From positions 248,001 through 312,000 of the forward strand of contig JAVTVJ010000347.1 in the NCBI GenBank assembly GCA_034509425.1: a stretch of DNA of 64,000 nt. Direction: 5' to 3'. The notes below the pieces were generated by a model, which was given only the letters and a program-made list of their open reading frames with translations, was not told the DNA's origin and searched no databases. Source of the DNA: Eopsaltria australis. Taxonomy: Eukaryota; Chordata; Aves; Passeriformes; Petroicidae. The stretch's first letter is position 1. Every line of letters starts with the position of its first letter. The position numbers were made by a program, and so were the translations under genes. This document shows positions 1-14,550 of this stretch, one piece after another.

Positions 1-1390
1 ATTTTCAAGAGAACACACAGCAATGTGATTGCTGGTACCAATGACCTTTAATAGCAATTAGGCTCTTCCCTGCTGTTTGTGCCTTGGAAGTTTTCCTCCA
101 GTGACTATACATTCATTACTGAGATCATAACCTGATGTTTGAAACCATTTCATAATACCATGTATTACAGATGAGCTCTGCATTTAAAACTCAGTTTTTG
201 AAATGTTTTAAATATGAAATCTTCTCTGGAGAAAAATTAATCATATTTTTTAGGAAGAAAGTTGATTTCTGAATTAGAACATACATTTCAAACATACTGA
301 AATTTTCTTTGTAGAGCAGACTCGTTACTAAGGCTATGTCTTCTACCCTCTTCATTCAGTTCTTAAGAAAACAATTGCTGAGAAATATTTGTTGTGGTTT
401 TGGGTAGATTTTCATTTTGCTTTGCTGGAAATTTTTGTCTACCTCCAGTTTACACTGGAGTTACAGCAGCCTTTGGCTCAGTATCTCTTTAAAGCAGAGA
501 AGAACAGACACAGATGAGCCACAGGAAGAAAGCCAAAGTTGATTAGGTCCCTTGGTGAAATTACCTTATAATTTTACCATGCTCAACAGGATACTTTTGC
601 ATTGTATTTTTGTTGCAATATTTTAAAATAGAGCCCTGGTTAATAAAGTTCATGTACTTCTTGTGAGGCCAGATCTATCCTACCTCTGAGAATATCCACC
701 CATATGATCATTTTCTGCTGTTGCAAATTGTATTAAATGAAATTACATTGATTCTCGTAGACCTTGTATGTTTCTACTTAAACTGTACATTTGCTTTCCT
801 GTGGATATACATTTCCTTCAGATCTTGGATTACACTCAGTCCAGCCATCCAACATGCTTTTAAAGTGGATGTATGGTAGGACTGAGCAGCATCAAAGAGT
901 TATAATCTAATTATAAAGATTACATTAGTGTCCTAGAAACAGTACATGTTTATGCCTCAATATTTTGACTGTCATATTGCAGCATTTCTTTACTGTGTGA
1001 ACCACATAGTACTCAAGAGAATTTAAAGAATTAAGTTTACACTTTGAGAGCTTGTGTGTCTCTGCAATAATTTGTAATTTAATGCTAAATGTAAGGATTT
1101 GATTAAATAACTATAGCAAGTGTGTGATCATCTTTGTTCTAAGCTTGAAATGTACTTTGAATTTCGTGTCTAGATTTTTGTAGCCTTTTCAGTGGCAACA
1201 CCATGCATCATCTGTTGGAGGTCTGGGGGTATGACTAAATTGTTGATGGATCTTGGTATAGTTTGTGCTGGATACTGTTTTTTTTCTCTTTGTATTTCCT
1301 CATTGAATACACTTTGAGTCTGCTCACTTCTGCTCTTTGATCATTTGGCATTTTTGGGGAATACTTCTTCACTAGAGATTGGGGGAAGCT

Positions 1391-1420
1391 TTTGTTTTTT
1401 TTTTGTTTTTTTTTTTTTTG
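1391..1420. repeat. T-rich homopolymer tract
   Basis: Three T runs broken by single Gs (about 8, 9 and 14 Ts). Simple sequence without clear attachment to an interspersed element. Confidence 0.9.
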
Positions 1421-2904
1421 AAAATATTTTGAAAATATCCAGCACTCTGGAGCACTGGCTCTCCTGTCCCAGGAAGCAGTGTGGGCTTCATCCCTGAGCT
1501 GTAGTTAAAGCTGTAGAGACATCTTTGAGCTTTTCCTTATCATAATGAAATGTAAAAGCCTGTGTGTTGAATGAGATTTCTCAGGCTATGTGGCCATGTG
1601 CTGGTTCCTGCTGTGAACTTGAGTTCCTAGAGTCAGGATCAAGCCTGACTGGGACTTGAGTATCAGGTTGTGCACTCGTGTCCTACTGTGAGAGAAATTC
1701 AAGGCTGGTTTAATCCCTGTCAGGGAAAGTGCAGAGAGAGGGAACACCACCAAGGGGACAGATGATCACTTCTGAAATTATTGATTCTTTTGCTTCTGGT
1801 TTCAGTACTCTGACTTGTGAGCATTGCTGTTCAGGGTGAGAGTCAGTCTGATTTTGCACTGCCAGTGATAGCAAATGCTCCCACCCTGCTGTGTATAGCC
1901 AAGTCAGTTATGAAATGCCCCAAGATATTTGCTATATCTTAAATGCATTTGAAACTCCAAAGATTTGTTTTCCATGTATTGGTTTAATGACTTGGCTGAT
2001 GAATAATTTTAGGTTGATTTATTTGCTTTTTTCTTTTGAGTAAATAAACAGATTACCACAGTATTTATCTTGATGACTAGCAGTTAGTGTTGACAAATGG
2101 CTTAGATGCTGTATGAAATAATGGATTCTGCATGCAATTTGATTTTGTCAGTGTAGCAATAAGCCAAAGGGAGTCTAATTAACATTTTTGTTTTTTCATA
2201 ATTATTTTCTTCAGTTGAAATATTTTCATTTCTGTATTTCAAGATTAAAAATCTCAGTTCTTTCCATGCCATGGTACTAAAGCATTTAATGGCTGTACAT
2301 GTTCTTAAGTGCTCCTACTATTGATGTACTTTGTGATGTGGGTGTGATTGAATGTAGTACTTTTGTTGCATTACTGTTTTATGTAGTATGTCTTTGATAT
2401 GAATTTAAGAATTCCCTTTGATTTTTTTTTTCTTTTAGGTAGTTCTCAAATACCAGGTGTAAGATTTATTGATCTTTATGTGGTTAGAAGACAGTTTTCT
2501 ACTGATGATCTTAGTAGTTCAGAGATGCTTATCTTCTGTTTTTAATTTCCAGGTTTTTTTTATTTATTGTTTAAATCATATTTCCTATCTCACCATTTCT
2601 AAAAATCAATAAGTGCATTTGAGTCTTAACATTTTGGAGTTCTCCCAATCTGAACACAATGGTATTGTCAGACAAGACCTCATGTTTTTGTTTGCTGCCT
2701 TCTCCAGCTCTTTAGTAAATGTAGAATGCATTGTTGGCTTCTGGAAAACCACACCATTCTTCTCACGTTGGAAGACAGCCAAAATTCAAAAGTTTATTTT
2801 TCTGTAAGTAATTTTTCAGGCTATGAAAGGATTGTGCACTATATCCTTGTTGGTGTTAGTTAGCTTTTGAAAATATGTGTCAAATTTCTTTGTACTTACA
2901 TGTG

Positions 2905-2932
2905 CACACACACACACATATATATATATATG
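2905..2932. repeat. (CA)n(TA)n microsatellite
   Basis: A compound dinucleotide repeat: seven CA units running into about seven TA units, followed by imperfect tgtatataca. Probably length-polymorphic. It sits about 80 bp before the CR1 tail. Confidence 0.95.
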
Positions 2933-3014
2933 TATATACAGCTATACACATAGCTGTTTTTGTTTTTAACTCAGAGGAAATCAAACAATTATGGAGGAAT
3001 TTGGTTTATCATGG

Positions 3015-3180
3015 CAGAAATTATGGGAGCAGGCTGCCCAGGGAAGTGGTGGAGTCACCATCCCTCAAGGGATTTAAAAGACATGTAGATGTGGCACTAG
3101 GGGACATGGTTTAGTGGTGGCCCTGGCAGTCTTAGTTTTAAGGTTGATCTCAGTGATTTTGCAGCTCTTTTCTATTCCAT
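3015..3180 (+). mobile_element. CR1 LINE 3' tail fragment
   Basis: Reading + strand, this matches the extreme 3' end of avian CR1 ORF2. The translated run includes LPREVVESPSLKGFKRHVDVAL and ends DMV-stop at 3112-3114, the typical CR1 reverse-transcriptase C-terminus. It is followed by the degenerate CR1 3' untranslated tail (ggttgatctcagtgattttg...ttctattccat). Only about 165 bp remain, which is normal for 5'-truncated CR1 copies. A (CA)n(TA)n microsatellite lies just upstream. Inactive. Confidence 0.85.
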
Positions 3181-4894
3181 TACAGAACATTACGTTACAT
3201 CACATTTTTCCATTACAAGTATTGCTCCCAGTACTTTAGGTTTGGTTTCTTTGTTTTAATTTGTGCTTTCCAGTTACTCTTGGTGGCACTGATCAGAGCT
3301 ACACCAGTGATCTCTCAAGTGTTTTCATTTATTTCTTACAAATTATCTGGATAACAGTGATGTATTTGAGTGTAGGTTTTTGTAAACAGGTTTGGTTTTT
3401 TTTTCTCTGGTACCTTAAGTCCGTTCTGAATTTGTAGTTAATTGACAATAGATGGCTATGTAAGCTGCTTGTAGGCAGATGTGTTTGGGTTTCCTGTCTA
3501 AATAATTTATTCTTTGAGACTTCTTCCTGTGATGGAAGTTGGTAATTTTTCTGTGAAGGAGGCTGCGGGGAAATGAAAAACAAATTGTTATCTTAAAGCC
3601 TAGGTTCTTTCTCAGTAAAGAATTCTTGCAGATACTTCGCCTTTGCAGTGGCTTGTCTATTTTCATTGCCTCCCTGAATCGGATCATCCATGAACATGTG
3701 TGTTACTGTCTGATTTTGTATCACGATTCTTCTTTACTTTGGACAGTTACTAAGTCTCCCTCTTCTTTTTTTTATCCTGATTTTTCCCACCATTGTTTGG
3801 TTACGGCTTCTATCCGACTAAGAATTTTGCTTTGCCAGAAACTTTTCCAGTAGCTTGTGTCTGTTTACGTGCTGGCATTGGACATTTAGTTTAGTAGCCT
3901 TCTGGTTCCAGAGTAAATTGTGCTCCCTAACGTTCATGTGAAAAGGGATCAACATTGCAATCTCTTTCCTTTTTTAAAAATTTCTTTATAACGTCCCTCA
4001 TCTAACAATATCTGTGGTACATCTAACAGATGGGAAAATTTTAGGAAAGGAGAGGCATGTGTGTATTGTAAAGCAAAAGTTTACCTTAGAACCTAATGTT
4101 TTCTCATTTTATCCTGTTAAGAAATGTATTTGGTCAATGTAGCTTTGGTTTCAGTTTCTCCTATTTCTATGTGACTTGCCTGTTTTGCTTTACTCTGTTT
4201 TATAATTATAAATCTTGGTTATTTTTAATATAAGTAATTTAAAGATAGTATAATTGGCCTTTTTGAAATCCAACAGAATTTTTGATATTTGAAATCCTAA
4301 CTACATTGAGATTTTTTGCTGTTTGGTAGCCACATATTTATCTTCTGAAATTTCTCTAAAACTTGAACATGAAGACATATGGAGTGAAATCCTCACTGTT
4401 AAATGCTAGTCATCCCCAGTCCAAAATACTGACAGTACATTCTGTAATCATGCAGATATGAGTCTTGTTAAATTATATCTTGAGGCATCTGATCTAAACA
4501 AAGACTGAATCATGATTTCAAGATTTAACCTTTTAAAATTAGCAGTATTATTTTCTTTCTGATTTGGAAGGCACTAATGGCATTTTTATTAACTTCAGTA
4601 ACTACATATTTATATTTGCCTCTTCTGCCAATTGTCTTGCCCATGCTGAATGTTTCCTGATGGACCCTGTCAGCTGCTTTGTGAAGGGTGGGATCTTTCA
4701 TGATCTGGTTCTTCCTGTGAGTTTGCAAACAGGAATTTTCATGTGTCAGTGGCTGCTGATATTTTTAGTGTGACAACAATTTTATCTGCGAGTGGAGCAT
4801 TTTATCTTACACACTGGGCTTTTGGCATCAGGGTAAAGCTATTTTTATGTTTAAATTGGTATCACAGTTGCTGTTAGTGTTGGTTGTGGTAATG

Positions 4895-5175
4895 GGCTTG
4901 AATGTCCCAGCCCACCCTGCTGGGCTCCCACAGTCTGGGACCTCGTGTCAGCTCCCTGGGAATGTCCCTCTGGTGATTCCACAGCAGGGCTGGTCCCCAG
5001 CTCCCCACAGCCTGGCACTGCTGGGTTCCACCTGTGGGCCCATGGCCTGGCACAGCCTCAGCCTGTGCCCAGGGAGGCTCCCAGTGCCTGGAGCTGCCCT
5101 GGTGTCCCTGGCTGGGGCAGTGGGATGGGCCCTGGCTGCCAGACTTTGGCCCACTGCCCGTCTGTGAGAAGCACC
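4895..5175. other. GC-rich, CpG-poor block of unknown origin
   Basis: About 280 bp rich in CCAG, CTGG and CCCAGC words in an otherwise AT-rich intron. CpG is nearly absent, so this is not a CpG-island promoter. Several short open frames here (up to 126 codons, overlapping in different frames and both strands) reflect the lack of AT-rich stop codons rather than a gene; none has a recognisable domain or splice context. It shares words such as cctgtgcccag and ccagctccc with the block at 25635-25855, which hints at a common repeat family, but I cannot name it. Confidence 0.5.
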
Positions 5176-8100
5176 CACCACCCCCAGCACCATGGCAGTT
5201 GTGTACAGACCCATCTTTTGCTTCACCTATTTGTTTGTCAATGCCATATGATTTCTTTGTTTGTAACTTTGCCCTCTCTCATGGCCTCATGGTGAGTACA
5301 TGGCAGCTTTTCCTATTAGAATATGGTTTACACCTGCCTGGCTCTCTGAACCTTCCTGCCAGCCTGTGTTATATCCCATCCTGTTTAATGTGCTGCCTTT
5401 GTATGATGACTTGACAGAAAAATCAAATGTGTGCTTGAACATAATGGCTTTTATTATTATCATTAGCTGTGATTAATTACTCTAACCTAGCAACTCAGTG
5501 ATGGAGAAGGACTCGCCATAGAACAAGTTCATTGCATTACTTAAAGGTTATAAAAAGTGACTTTAACGAGACACTAAGGAGGTGGGAAGAGCTTCCTTAG
5601 GAAAGCTAGGAAAGGCTCACACTTTATGCAAAATTATTGCTATTTGGAAACATAGCTAATGTTTGGAAAATACTGTGATTCTTGTAAGAAATGTTCTGCA
5701 CTGTGTTGTTATGCTGATTAAATGCCCACCCCTCAGGCCACCCAGTGTACAGAAAGCTCCTTTGTCTGGTGCAACCAGGAAATGAAGTCTGAGAGGTACT
5801 AAAGCCTTAATGCAAACTCAGTGATGTTTAGCAGTACGGGCATATGTAAAAAACCTATACAGAAGACAAAGGACAGAATCCAGTCCTAAATCCTGCCTAA
5901 ATGGGGGTGTTTCATACAGTTGTCCAGGTTAGCTGCTTTCCACCGCTGCCATCTTGTTTAGATATCTGAATTTATGAGGAGTATTAGTGTACCTCTGTCT
6001 TCTCAGAAGTACTTCATTCCCAGAGGTGATGCTTCTGTCCTCTGCCTAGGGTTCACCATATGCCAAAGGTCAGATAGCAAACTGCCTGAATGTTTTCTGG
6101 GGTTTACTAACCAGGGAAACCTAATCCAAAACTGAATGCTGCTTCTGTGTGAATTTGCATAAGAATAGCAGTGATTTGAATATTTGAGAGTTAGGTGTAA
6201 TTTTAGGCCTCTCTGAGCAGGAAGAGTTTTGATTATCTGCAACCAGAATGACAGGAGTATTTTTGCTATTTTGGTAGGAATATAATGTTTTTCTTTTAAA
6301 ACTGAGTTACTGGGTGAACATGTAAAAAGCTTGACAGGAAAGGAAGTTATAGATTGGCATGCAGGAGAGAAAAGTGTAGGTTCTACTTGCCTCTAAGGTT
6401 GTCAGTGCTTTTTCTTTGTTGTTGTTTATATCCATAAAAAGTTCAAAGGATAGGATGAAACACTGAGCTGGACTCTATGAAAGTATGGTAACACTTTCAC
6501 AAACAGCCAGAGCCAAAGAAATTCCACTAACTTATTCCACAGTGACAACCCACATAAAATGTAGAGCTGTCAACGAGAAGAAAATCAAGAGAGGTTCAGA
6601 TACTGCCATTTGAGGATGTAACTGTTTTCATTGAAAGCACTGATAATGTTCTCCACTCAGTTGAGAAGAGAGGGTCCATACAGTGATCTGTCATAGGAAA
6701 CTCTGTAAAAGTTCCAGCAGAATCAGACTGTGGCAGGCAGCCCAAGCAGTATTCATGAAAACAGCAGTGAAGATTTGGAAAATAACAGAGATTTCCCTTC
6801 TCCAAAGCACCTTCCACGCTGTTGCCTGGCTAAGAAAATGGGAACTCTGAGGACTTGGGAAGCAGTGAGCATGGGCTGCTCTCCAAGGGACGGGGCCCCA
6901 GAGTGATACCAAGGCTGGTGGACACGTGGCTCCCAGGACCCAGACCCAGGACCTCTGAGTATGGCCAGCCTGGGGGCAGCAGCTGATTTGGATCCCCCAA
7001 GTGTTTTGGGATGTGCTCAGGAGTCTTAAGACAGGTCTAAGGGCTGATGAGTCTGCAGCAGTGCTGCCACTGTCTTTCCCTCAGCAGGGCTAATAAACAC
7101 CTTGCTGCTGAATCTGTTTGCACATGCTAGATCACTCCTTCCCTCCCTGCCCGATACAATGTTTTATTTCTCTAAACTGGTTTTGTCTAGTATTGTTACA
7201 TATTCCTTAAACGAAGTGTCTTTGCAGGGATTTCTTTGTAGTATACTGTTGCTCAGGAAGGAAAGTTTGAGTTGTTCAAGTGGACAGAAGATGTATTTAT
7301 TGTGACCCTGTGACTGCCAATGTACTTCTTTGGCATGGTCTGGATAGGAACTCCTGTGTATAGCCCAGGATGTTTTAGTTTAGAGGAGGGGATCATCTGA
7401 TAGATGAGACTGAAGCATGTGTTGAAGTATGGAAGAGATTCTTGCATGGTCTTGTACAGTTTCATGTAGGCTTCATTACTGACAATCCTTGACTATTTGT
7501 TTCATTACAAGCAGTTTTTTTTAAAAATTGCACTTTGCCTTGCCACCCGGAGTTTTTCTGCATCATGTCCTTATGTCATGGTACTAAAGCTTCTCTTAGC
7601 TGTCAAAAAGCCCATTGCTGCAAGGTCAGCTTGGGATCCAGTGATTTTGAAATGTATGAATCTCCCCCTGCATGAATGTTGCCTTCATGACCTTATGCCA
7701 AATGAAATATCACTTGAGCTATTTTTGGTAGTTCTTCAGTGACAGATTTCTACCTGAGTTTCCAAGGAACAGCATTTCACCAGGATCGTGAAATTCCTGT
7801 GGTTTATTTTTGAATGATGAATTTTTATCTAAAACCTCCCTTTTTAGAACAACTTTCAGTACAGAAGAAATAAATACAGTTCTAATGTTCACAAGATTCT
7901 GATTTCTTTTACTGACTATTGCCTGCTCTGTTTTGGTATGTGGAAGCTAAGAAGACAGCTGTGTCTTCACAGATAATCTGAAAGTGCATAACCTAATTAA
8001 TCTTGCCAAGATGCCAGCTGTCTGGTAACCTTTTCCTCCAGCTGAACATCAGGGCTCACTCCAGGAGCCCAGTTGCTGCATCTTCCACCCACTTCAAGGA

Positions 8101-10450
8101 TAGCTGTGAGGGGGAGCAAGTGCAGCAGCAAGGTTGTGTAAACTCTGAACAGCCAAGCAACCAAATACAAGCGCTACACCTTGGACTGAACTGCTGGATC
8201 AGATGTTCAGTTCAGGAGAACAGTGTTTCAGCTGCTGCTCATCCAAGGCAGCTGAAATGGCTCTTCCATGTCTGCTTTGGAGAGGATGGTGTTGGCTGGT
8301 CACGTGCAGAGGGAGTTGCACTAACTCACTTGCAATGGGTTATGAGAGTTTTGTGCACTGTAATCCAATAAGACCAGGGCACATGATCACTTCTGCCATT
8401 CAGAAATGCCCAGCCTCACAAGCATCACGGGTTTAATACTGCCTGCCTACATCTGAAAGGCCGTAATTGCTGTGTGGTGTTGCAAAAGGACAAGTTGCTC
8501 TAGACCAAGATAAAATGAGAGATTACAGTGCATGAGCCAATCTGTTTTAGCTGCCTCATGTGCCTGCTCATGCTCAGTGGTGAAATGGGATGTAACTAAC
8601 TCTTCTTTCAGTGGGCACTGTGCTTCTAGGCACATCTGACATTTGCCTCAGAGTAACTGTGATGTATCTGATATGCTCTGTGTCCCTTTGTTGCTTGGCC
8701 TCACAGTACCCCACTTGTCTTGGGAAGGCATTTCCTTTTCCAGAATGCAGCAGTCAGCAGGATTGATGTTTAGAAGGGTTAAAGGTAAGGAATTCAGGAC
8801 AGTCATTGCAATACTTTGAAATCTGGATCAAAAAGTTGGGGCAGAACTTATTCTATGGTTGCATCAATGCCAGTAAATTGGCATGGTCAGGACAATTCTG
8901 TGACACTGATGCTCACTGCCATGGAGGAGCCTTCATCCATGCTCTGAAATTCTTTTTTGCCACACTGGGCTACAGCCAAGCTCTGTTGGGAATGGTGGAT
9001 GACACATGCTCACCCTGAGCTGTGCCTGAGAATTTGGGAGGTGGATGGCTGGCATGGACTGAAAGCAAGCTAGAGATAGCTCTATCAAAAACTTGCTAGA
9101 ATGGAGGGATTTACTTCTGCTCCCCTTGAACACCTGGTTGGTGTTTAATTTGCTAGAATGAACGTGGTCTGGAAAATGTCCTAAAAATTTTTACAACTCT
9201 AGTTTTTTATAATTGCTAACCTATAATAAGTGTCACAGTTGGCTTCTAGTCACATTAATTAAGTAATCTAAATTCTGCTGTCCTATTTTAGGGAGTATTC
9301 ATGATGGTAAGATTAGAAAAATTGTGTGTGCAGATTTAGAGCAAAGACTTTTTATTCTGGACATCAAGTTATGGGGAAAATTTCCAAGTTAATAAGTGTT
9401 ACTTAATTTGTTATGATTTGTATTTGTTTGAGAAAGTATGCCATCTGCTTGAATAAGAGGCTTCAATGCTTTTCCTGACCTCTTTATAAGTTGTTGCTTT
9501 GCAGTTATTAATTCGGTTTGTGTTCAAAATGGGTATTTTACAAGGGAGTATTTCACTGCACAGGACAAATGAACTTATGCCAAAGTATACATTTCAGGAA
9601 GGATTTGAAACAAAACAAAAAGGTGTGAATTTAAGGTTTAGTGGTATTACTGCATGTTCAAGCAATGCTTAAATGGTCAAGAAAGTTGTAGTTGGGTAAT
9701 TTTCTGAGAAACTAGCAAAGCTAATGAAGTGTGGGTTAACCAAAAATGCTTGCTTTCTTTTAGGCCTGATGGGCAAGGAGTATGCACTAATACTTTTATA
9801 TATTTTTAATGACTTTTGTATTGTTGGTAATAGGAAAATTACATGAACATTGGAATATGTCAAGTCCGTGCTAGAGTTAGCTCAAGTGTGGTGGGAATGT
9901 GGCTACTGGTTTAGAGGCAAAAGGGGAATAATGAACAATCTACAACAGAGTTAAAACCTGAAGCCTTACATATGATCAGTATTTGCCTACTTGTGTTGTA
10001 GTAAAAATTCTGGAGATTGTGAAATTGTTATGAATTTTACGCTGCTACTTTGTTCTGTCCTGTAGCCTTTGGCAGAATTGACTGTAAAAAATGCCAAAGT
10101 AATTTTCTTGGTTATGTTGATGGAGTAGGTGATTCCTCACATGTTTGTTCCAAATAGGAGTTCATGTAATGTGAAAGATGGATAGTTCTCTTAGGTAAGA
10201 CTTTTTACTTCTTAAAATATAATCAATTTGTATGGAAGAGGATTTTTTTAATCCTTTTTTCATATTGAAGACATTAATTTTGTTTTCTCAAAGCTGAGAA
10301 TAATAGACTTTTTATTCCTAAAAATAGCTTAACTCCTTAAAGCAGAATAATTTATTTAAGGCTCCTTCAGAAGTCCTTCAGAGAGCACTTAACTGTGTGT
10401 TTCTGTATACACAAACCTGTGCTGTGGCTGTGCAGCCTTAAATTATCATT

Positions 10451-10557
10451 AAAAAAAAAAAAGTAGTAACCATATATAGTCCAAATATTCAATTGATAAG
10501 TTTATTTAAAAAAGGATTTTTCTTTTGCTTCATAGCAAAAAAAAAAAATAAAAAAAA
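10451..10557. repeat. Two A-rich runs
   Basis: An A12 run at 10451-10462 and a broken A run at 10537-10557, with T-rich sequence between. Low-complexity sequence; no element identified upstream of either run. Confidence 0.85.
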
Positions 10558-11074
10558 TCTAAAATATAAAAGTGGCATTTATAATTAGAAAAAAACAATA
10601 TTTGGCAACTGAAAAAAAACCCCAAAACAGGTAATAAGGTAATAAATCTCCTAGCTTGTCACTGCTTCTCAGGAGCTGCCAGTCATTCTCTGCCATGCAG
10701 AGACGTGGGATGTCACATGCAGGTGACTGCCCATCAACAACAAAATTTTGACAGGCTGTTGGAAAGCCATGGTAGCCCATAAATGTTTTCAGCCACCAAG
10801 CCTGAAGTACTGTGACCTTTCCAAAGTGACATGGGAATGTGCCTTCGATTCCAGTGAACGCTAGGAAGTGCGGGTACCCCTGAAATGCAGGTCTTGCTCT
10901 CTATGGGGCCACCATCACCACTTTCCTGGTGGGGATGCTCCAGCTTTTGATGTGATTTTATGATGTGGCCAAGTGCCACATAACTTGTTTGGAACTGCAT
11001 GGAGAGGAGTATGTGCTGTCACTAGGGATGGCTGGGAAAAAAAGAGATCTAGAAGGGATCTTCTCATTACTGGA

Positions 11075-11095
11075 TTTATTTATTTATTTATTTAT
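11075..11095. repeat. (TTTA)n microsatellite
   Basis: About five perfect TTTA units followed by tatataca. Confidence 0.93.
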
Positions 11096-14000
11096 ATACA
11101 GCTTATATGTTGATACAAGCATTTTCTCCCTATCCCATGGTGGTTGGTTTTGTGTGTGTTAGTGTAGCTTGAATTGTGAGGTGGACATATCTGGCCTGAT
11201 TGCTGATGTTTCTTTTTCTTATTTTAGATGTGCATAATAAAGTTTTATGAATGTTTCCCTTGTTTCCCTTCTCAAACAATTTTACTTTTGTTTGGTGCTA
11301 TTGCTTTGCAACAGGCATATGGTTTAGTACTTTGTAACATATGTGTCTAGTTAAGCTGCAGGAACACCAATTCTCTTTACATTAACTTTGCCCTGGACAC
11401 CTAACTTCATGTTCAGACTCACTCTTTTGGCCACTTTTAATCTATTTTAGCTTGGGTTATACATTGTTCCCCAGTTTTGTCTTTCCTGAAAGCTTAAATT
11501 GCTCTCATTACGTTTTGGCAAGTTAGCCCAGCTCAGGGAGAGCAGACACTGAATACATGAGATAGAGAGTGAAATTGGATGACTCCCCAGTCATTGTTTT
11601 CACTGTGATATGAAGATGATGGGTTAGCAGCTAATGAGTTGCTCTCATTTGCATTGTACCCTCTGACAGATTAGACAAGTTAAATAGTAGGCATCAGCCT
11701 CCTAGATGAAAAGATTTTAATTCATAGGGTGATAATTACAGTTAACGCTAATTTTAGCTTCAGATAATTCTGTTGGTAGAGGAAAGGGAAAAAAGAAAGA
11801 TGACCAAAGAGCATATTCTGTATCGGTACATCAAAAAAAATGTACTATGATGGTACCCAGGTTTTGGGCCGAAGCATTTGAATTCAGAACAGTTTCAGAA
11901 ACATCTGATTGTCCAGCTCTGGATGCTGCTGGCTGATTTACTGACTTTGGGAAAACTTTTATGCTCCTCCTCCTTGAGGCAAATGATCCACATAATTAGA
12001 TGAAATTGCCAGCACTGTTTGAGTAATGTAAAGATGTAGCAAAATGAACAGAAAATGAAAATGCAAATAGATAAAAAGTATTGCTTTTTCAGCAAACTAG
12101 AATGCATTTAAAAGACTGAAAAGCAGAAAAATATCTAAAAGCTCTGGTGAATACATAAATCTGAGCTCAGAATATCATGCTGTGCTGCAGAGCTGTATTT
12201 TTACTGTGGTGTATTCATTATGCTTGTGGCGATGTATGTTGCAGGAGCAGTAAAATAATAGAACTACTTAAAAAACCGTAGTGGAAATATGGCAGACTAT
12301 CAAGAGCTAATCTTAAGAAATATATATTAGGCTTGTACATACATTCTCCCTTTGTTTTTAAAACAGCATTTACTCTTTTTTCCCCTTAATACTTTTCTGT
12401 AATCTGAAATAGCATCAAATGCTCATGGGAGCTAAATCCAGAAATCACCTCCTACGTGAAATGCTGACATAGATACCTTGTTCCTGTTCCCAGCAGCACA
12501 AAACAGGCTCTCCAGGAGTGATGTGGAATAACTGAATTTCTAGCAGACAAGATCAAAGGCAATGCTTACTTTACAAAAGTCAATAGTTTCTTTTATACTG
12601 TCACTGCATTTTGTGTCTTAGGCTAACCTTGTGAAGTATGAGGAATTTGTTCATTAATCAATTAAATATCTTTCTAAAGCAAAATATTCTGAAAGGATGT
12701 GAGTTTGTGCGACCACCCAAACCTAGAAGGCAAGACCTCATTCAACCCTCAGCTGATTGCTGATAAGATACTCATGATAAAGTGATTTACAGACACTTCT
12801 AGAAGAGCTGATGTCTTTAGTGGAAAGGAGAAAATTCCTAAAATAGCATTCTTTTCTTCGTTACTTTTCTTCCACGTTGGAGTTACAATTACATTGCATA
12901 ATTGAAATGATCACTGCACAGGGTTAATGGAAGTTTCTGGAAAAATTATTTGACCATAATTTTTTATTTATCTAGATTTTTTTTTAATAACATAAAATAA
13001 ATAGCCATGCAATATGGGAGTCTTTTCATGTGAGAAATAAAACTGTGAAAAGGAATGTAGAAATTCCTTAAATAAAAAGGCTCCCTCCCATGCTGGGGGT
13101 TGAATAGATCACTGCTGTAATAAGGCATCTAAATTCAGTCATCACTTGAAGATCTTGATAAATGTCATAGCACTGTTACTGCAAGTCTTGTAAGGATAAA
13201 AAATGGTAATGTTTTCATGAAGAGCGTACAGCTAACAAAGAATTAAAGATGGAGAGGGTGAAGTGTGTGTGTTTCAGTCTGCATTATGTGTATGGGCTTG
13301 TATTGCCCTGATTGTCAGAAGTGCTTGATAAAGCAAAGGTAGAACTTCCCTGCTTAGCTGTGCAGATGAGGAAGGAGATTATGTGAAAGGTTGACTGAGT
13401 TAGTGGTTTTGCTTTGTTATATTAGTTTGAGGGAAGGAAGCTATTTCACTCCTTCATTCTCCTGGGAATGGAAAAGAAGCCTTTCTGTAAAACTGAGCGG
13501 CTCTGAGTGTGCAAATCTGGGTTGTGTCAGATCTTCTACAAAGGGCTGCAAATCTGAAGTCTGTCCATAGACTGCTGTTATAAAAAGGAAGGAGGGAGAG
13601 TAGCACTTGCTCTCTTCTTCCCTGTGTGGACCATGATAACAGATAATTATACTTCTAAAAGTTGATATATTTTTGCTACATGTTTAAGGGGGTTTAAGAT
13701 TATATAATGGATGAGGAAATTTCAGGAGCATTTCAAGACTTTAAATAACACAACTTCACTTCCCTTGCCTAGTCACTGAGTGATGGTTGATTTCCTGTGT
13801 GTAGAACTTGTTCTGAAGAAGTATTTTGAGGTTGGGGTGCATAAGATGGTATTTGAGCCTGAGTTTAAACTGGTTTTTTGTCTTTAAATATTTTTAGTGA
13901 TGCGTAGGTTAAGTCAGAGATACCCAAAAATGTTTATGCTCTATCAAATAACAGATGATTTTTGTTTGTTCATATCTGTTAGTGGTAAGAAAAGTCCACA

Positions 14001-14492
14001 ATTCAGGCTTTTTTTGGTAAAAAAGTGTGACTAGCCTGGTTGCATGAATAGTTTTCGGAGGAAGATATGTTACGTAGTGCTGCTGAGAGGCATTTTTAAA
14101 GGCTTTACTCATTAAAAAATAATAAATTACATAAGCATTACTTCAGACAGGGAATTTTGGAAATACTGGGCTATGCTTGTTATAGAAGACTTAATATTAT
14201 TCCATTGCAGTTTTGTTTTTCCTTGTTGCAGTTAATACTTCAATTTAAGTTACTTATATACGTAGAGCTGCACTGCTACTACATGGTGTTGGCAGAATGC
14301 AAGGGAGTATCACTTTGAACAGTGAGATTAGCTGTAATAAAAGACCCTGCTATGTGTGTTGCCATTTTTGTGATCAAGGCTGTGACTTTTGTAACATTTT
14401 GTTGAAAAAACTCCACTGAGTTTGTAGCTTTTGTCTTTTACTTGTGTAAATGGATGATGTGTTTGAACTTCTTACTCTTGTGCTCACTGTTG

Positions 14493-14550
14493 TATTAAAA
14501 AAAACCCAAACAAACTACCCACAAAAAGCCCCCAAACACAAAAGTCAAAC
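14493..14550. repeat. A/C-rich low-complexity tract
   Basis: Runs of AAAACCC, CAAAC and CCCCCAAACAC. A similar A/C-rich texture recurs at 23647-23706 and 33376-33412, suggesting a recurrent simple-sequence class or tails of degraded elements. Confidence 0.65.

Noticed and set aside
4847..5414. Three overlapping + frames (106-126 codons) that might be a GC-rich first exon
   Set aside because: CpG almost absent, no promoter signals or fitting donor phase, and no match to known spectraplakin N-termini.
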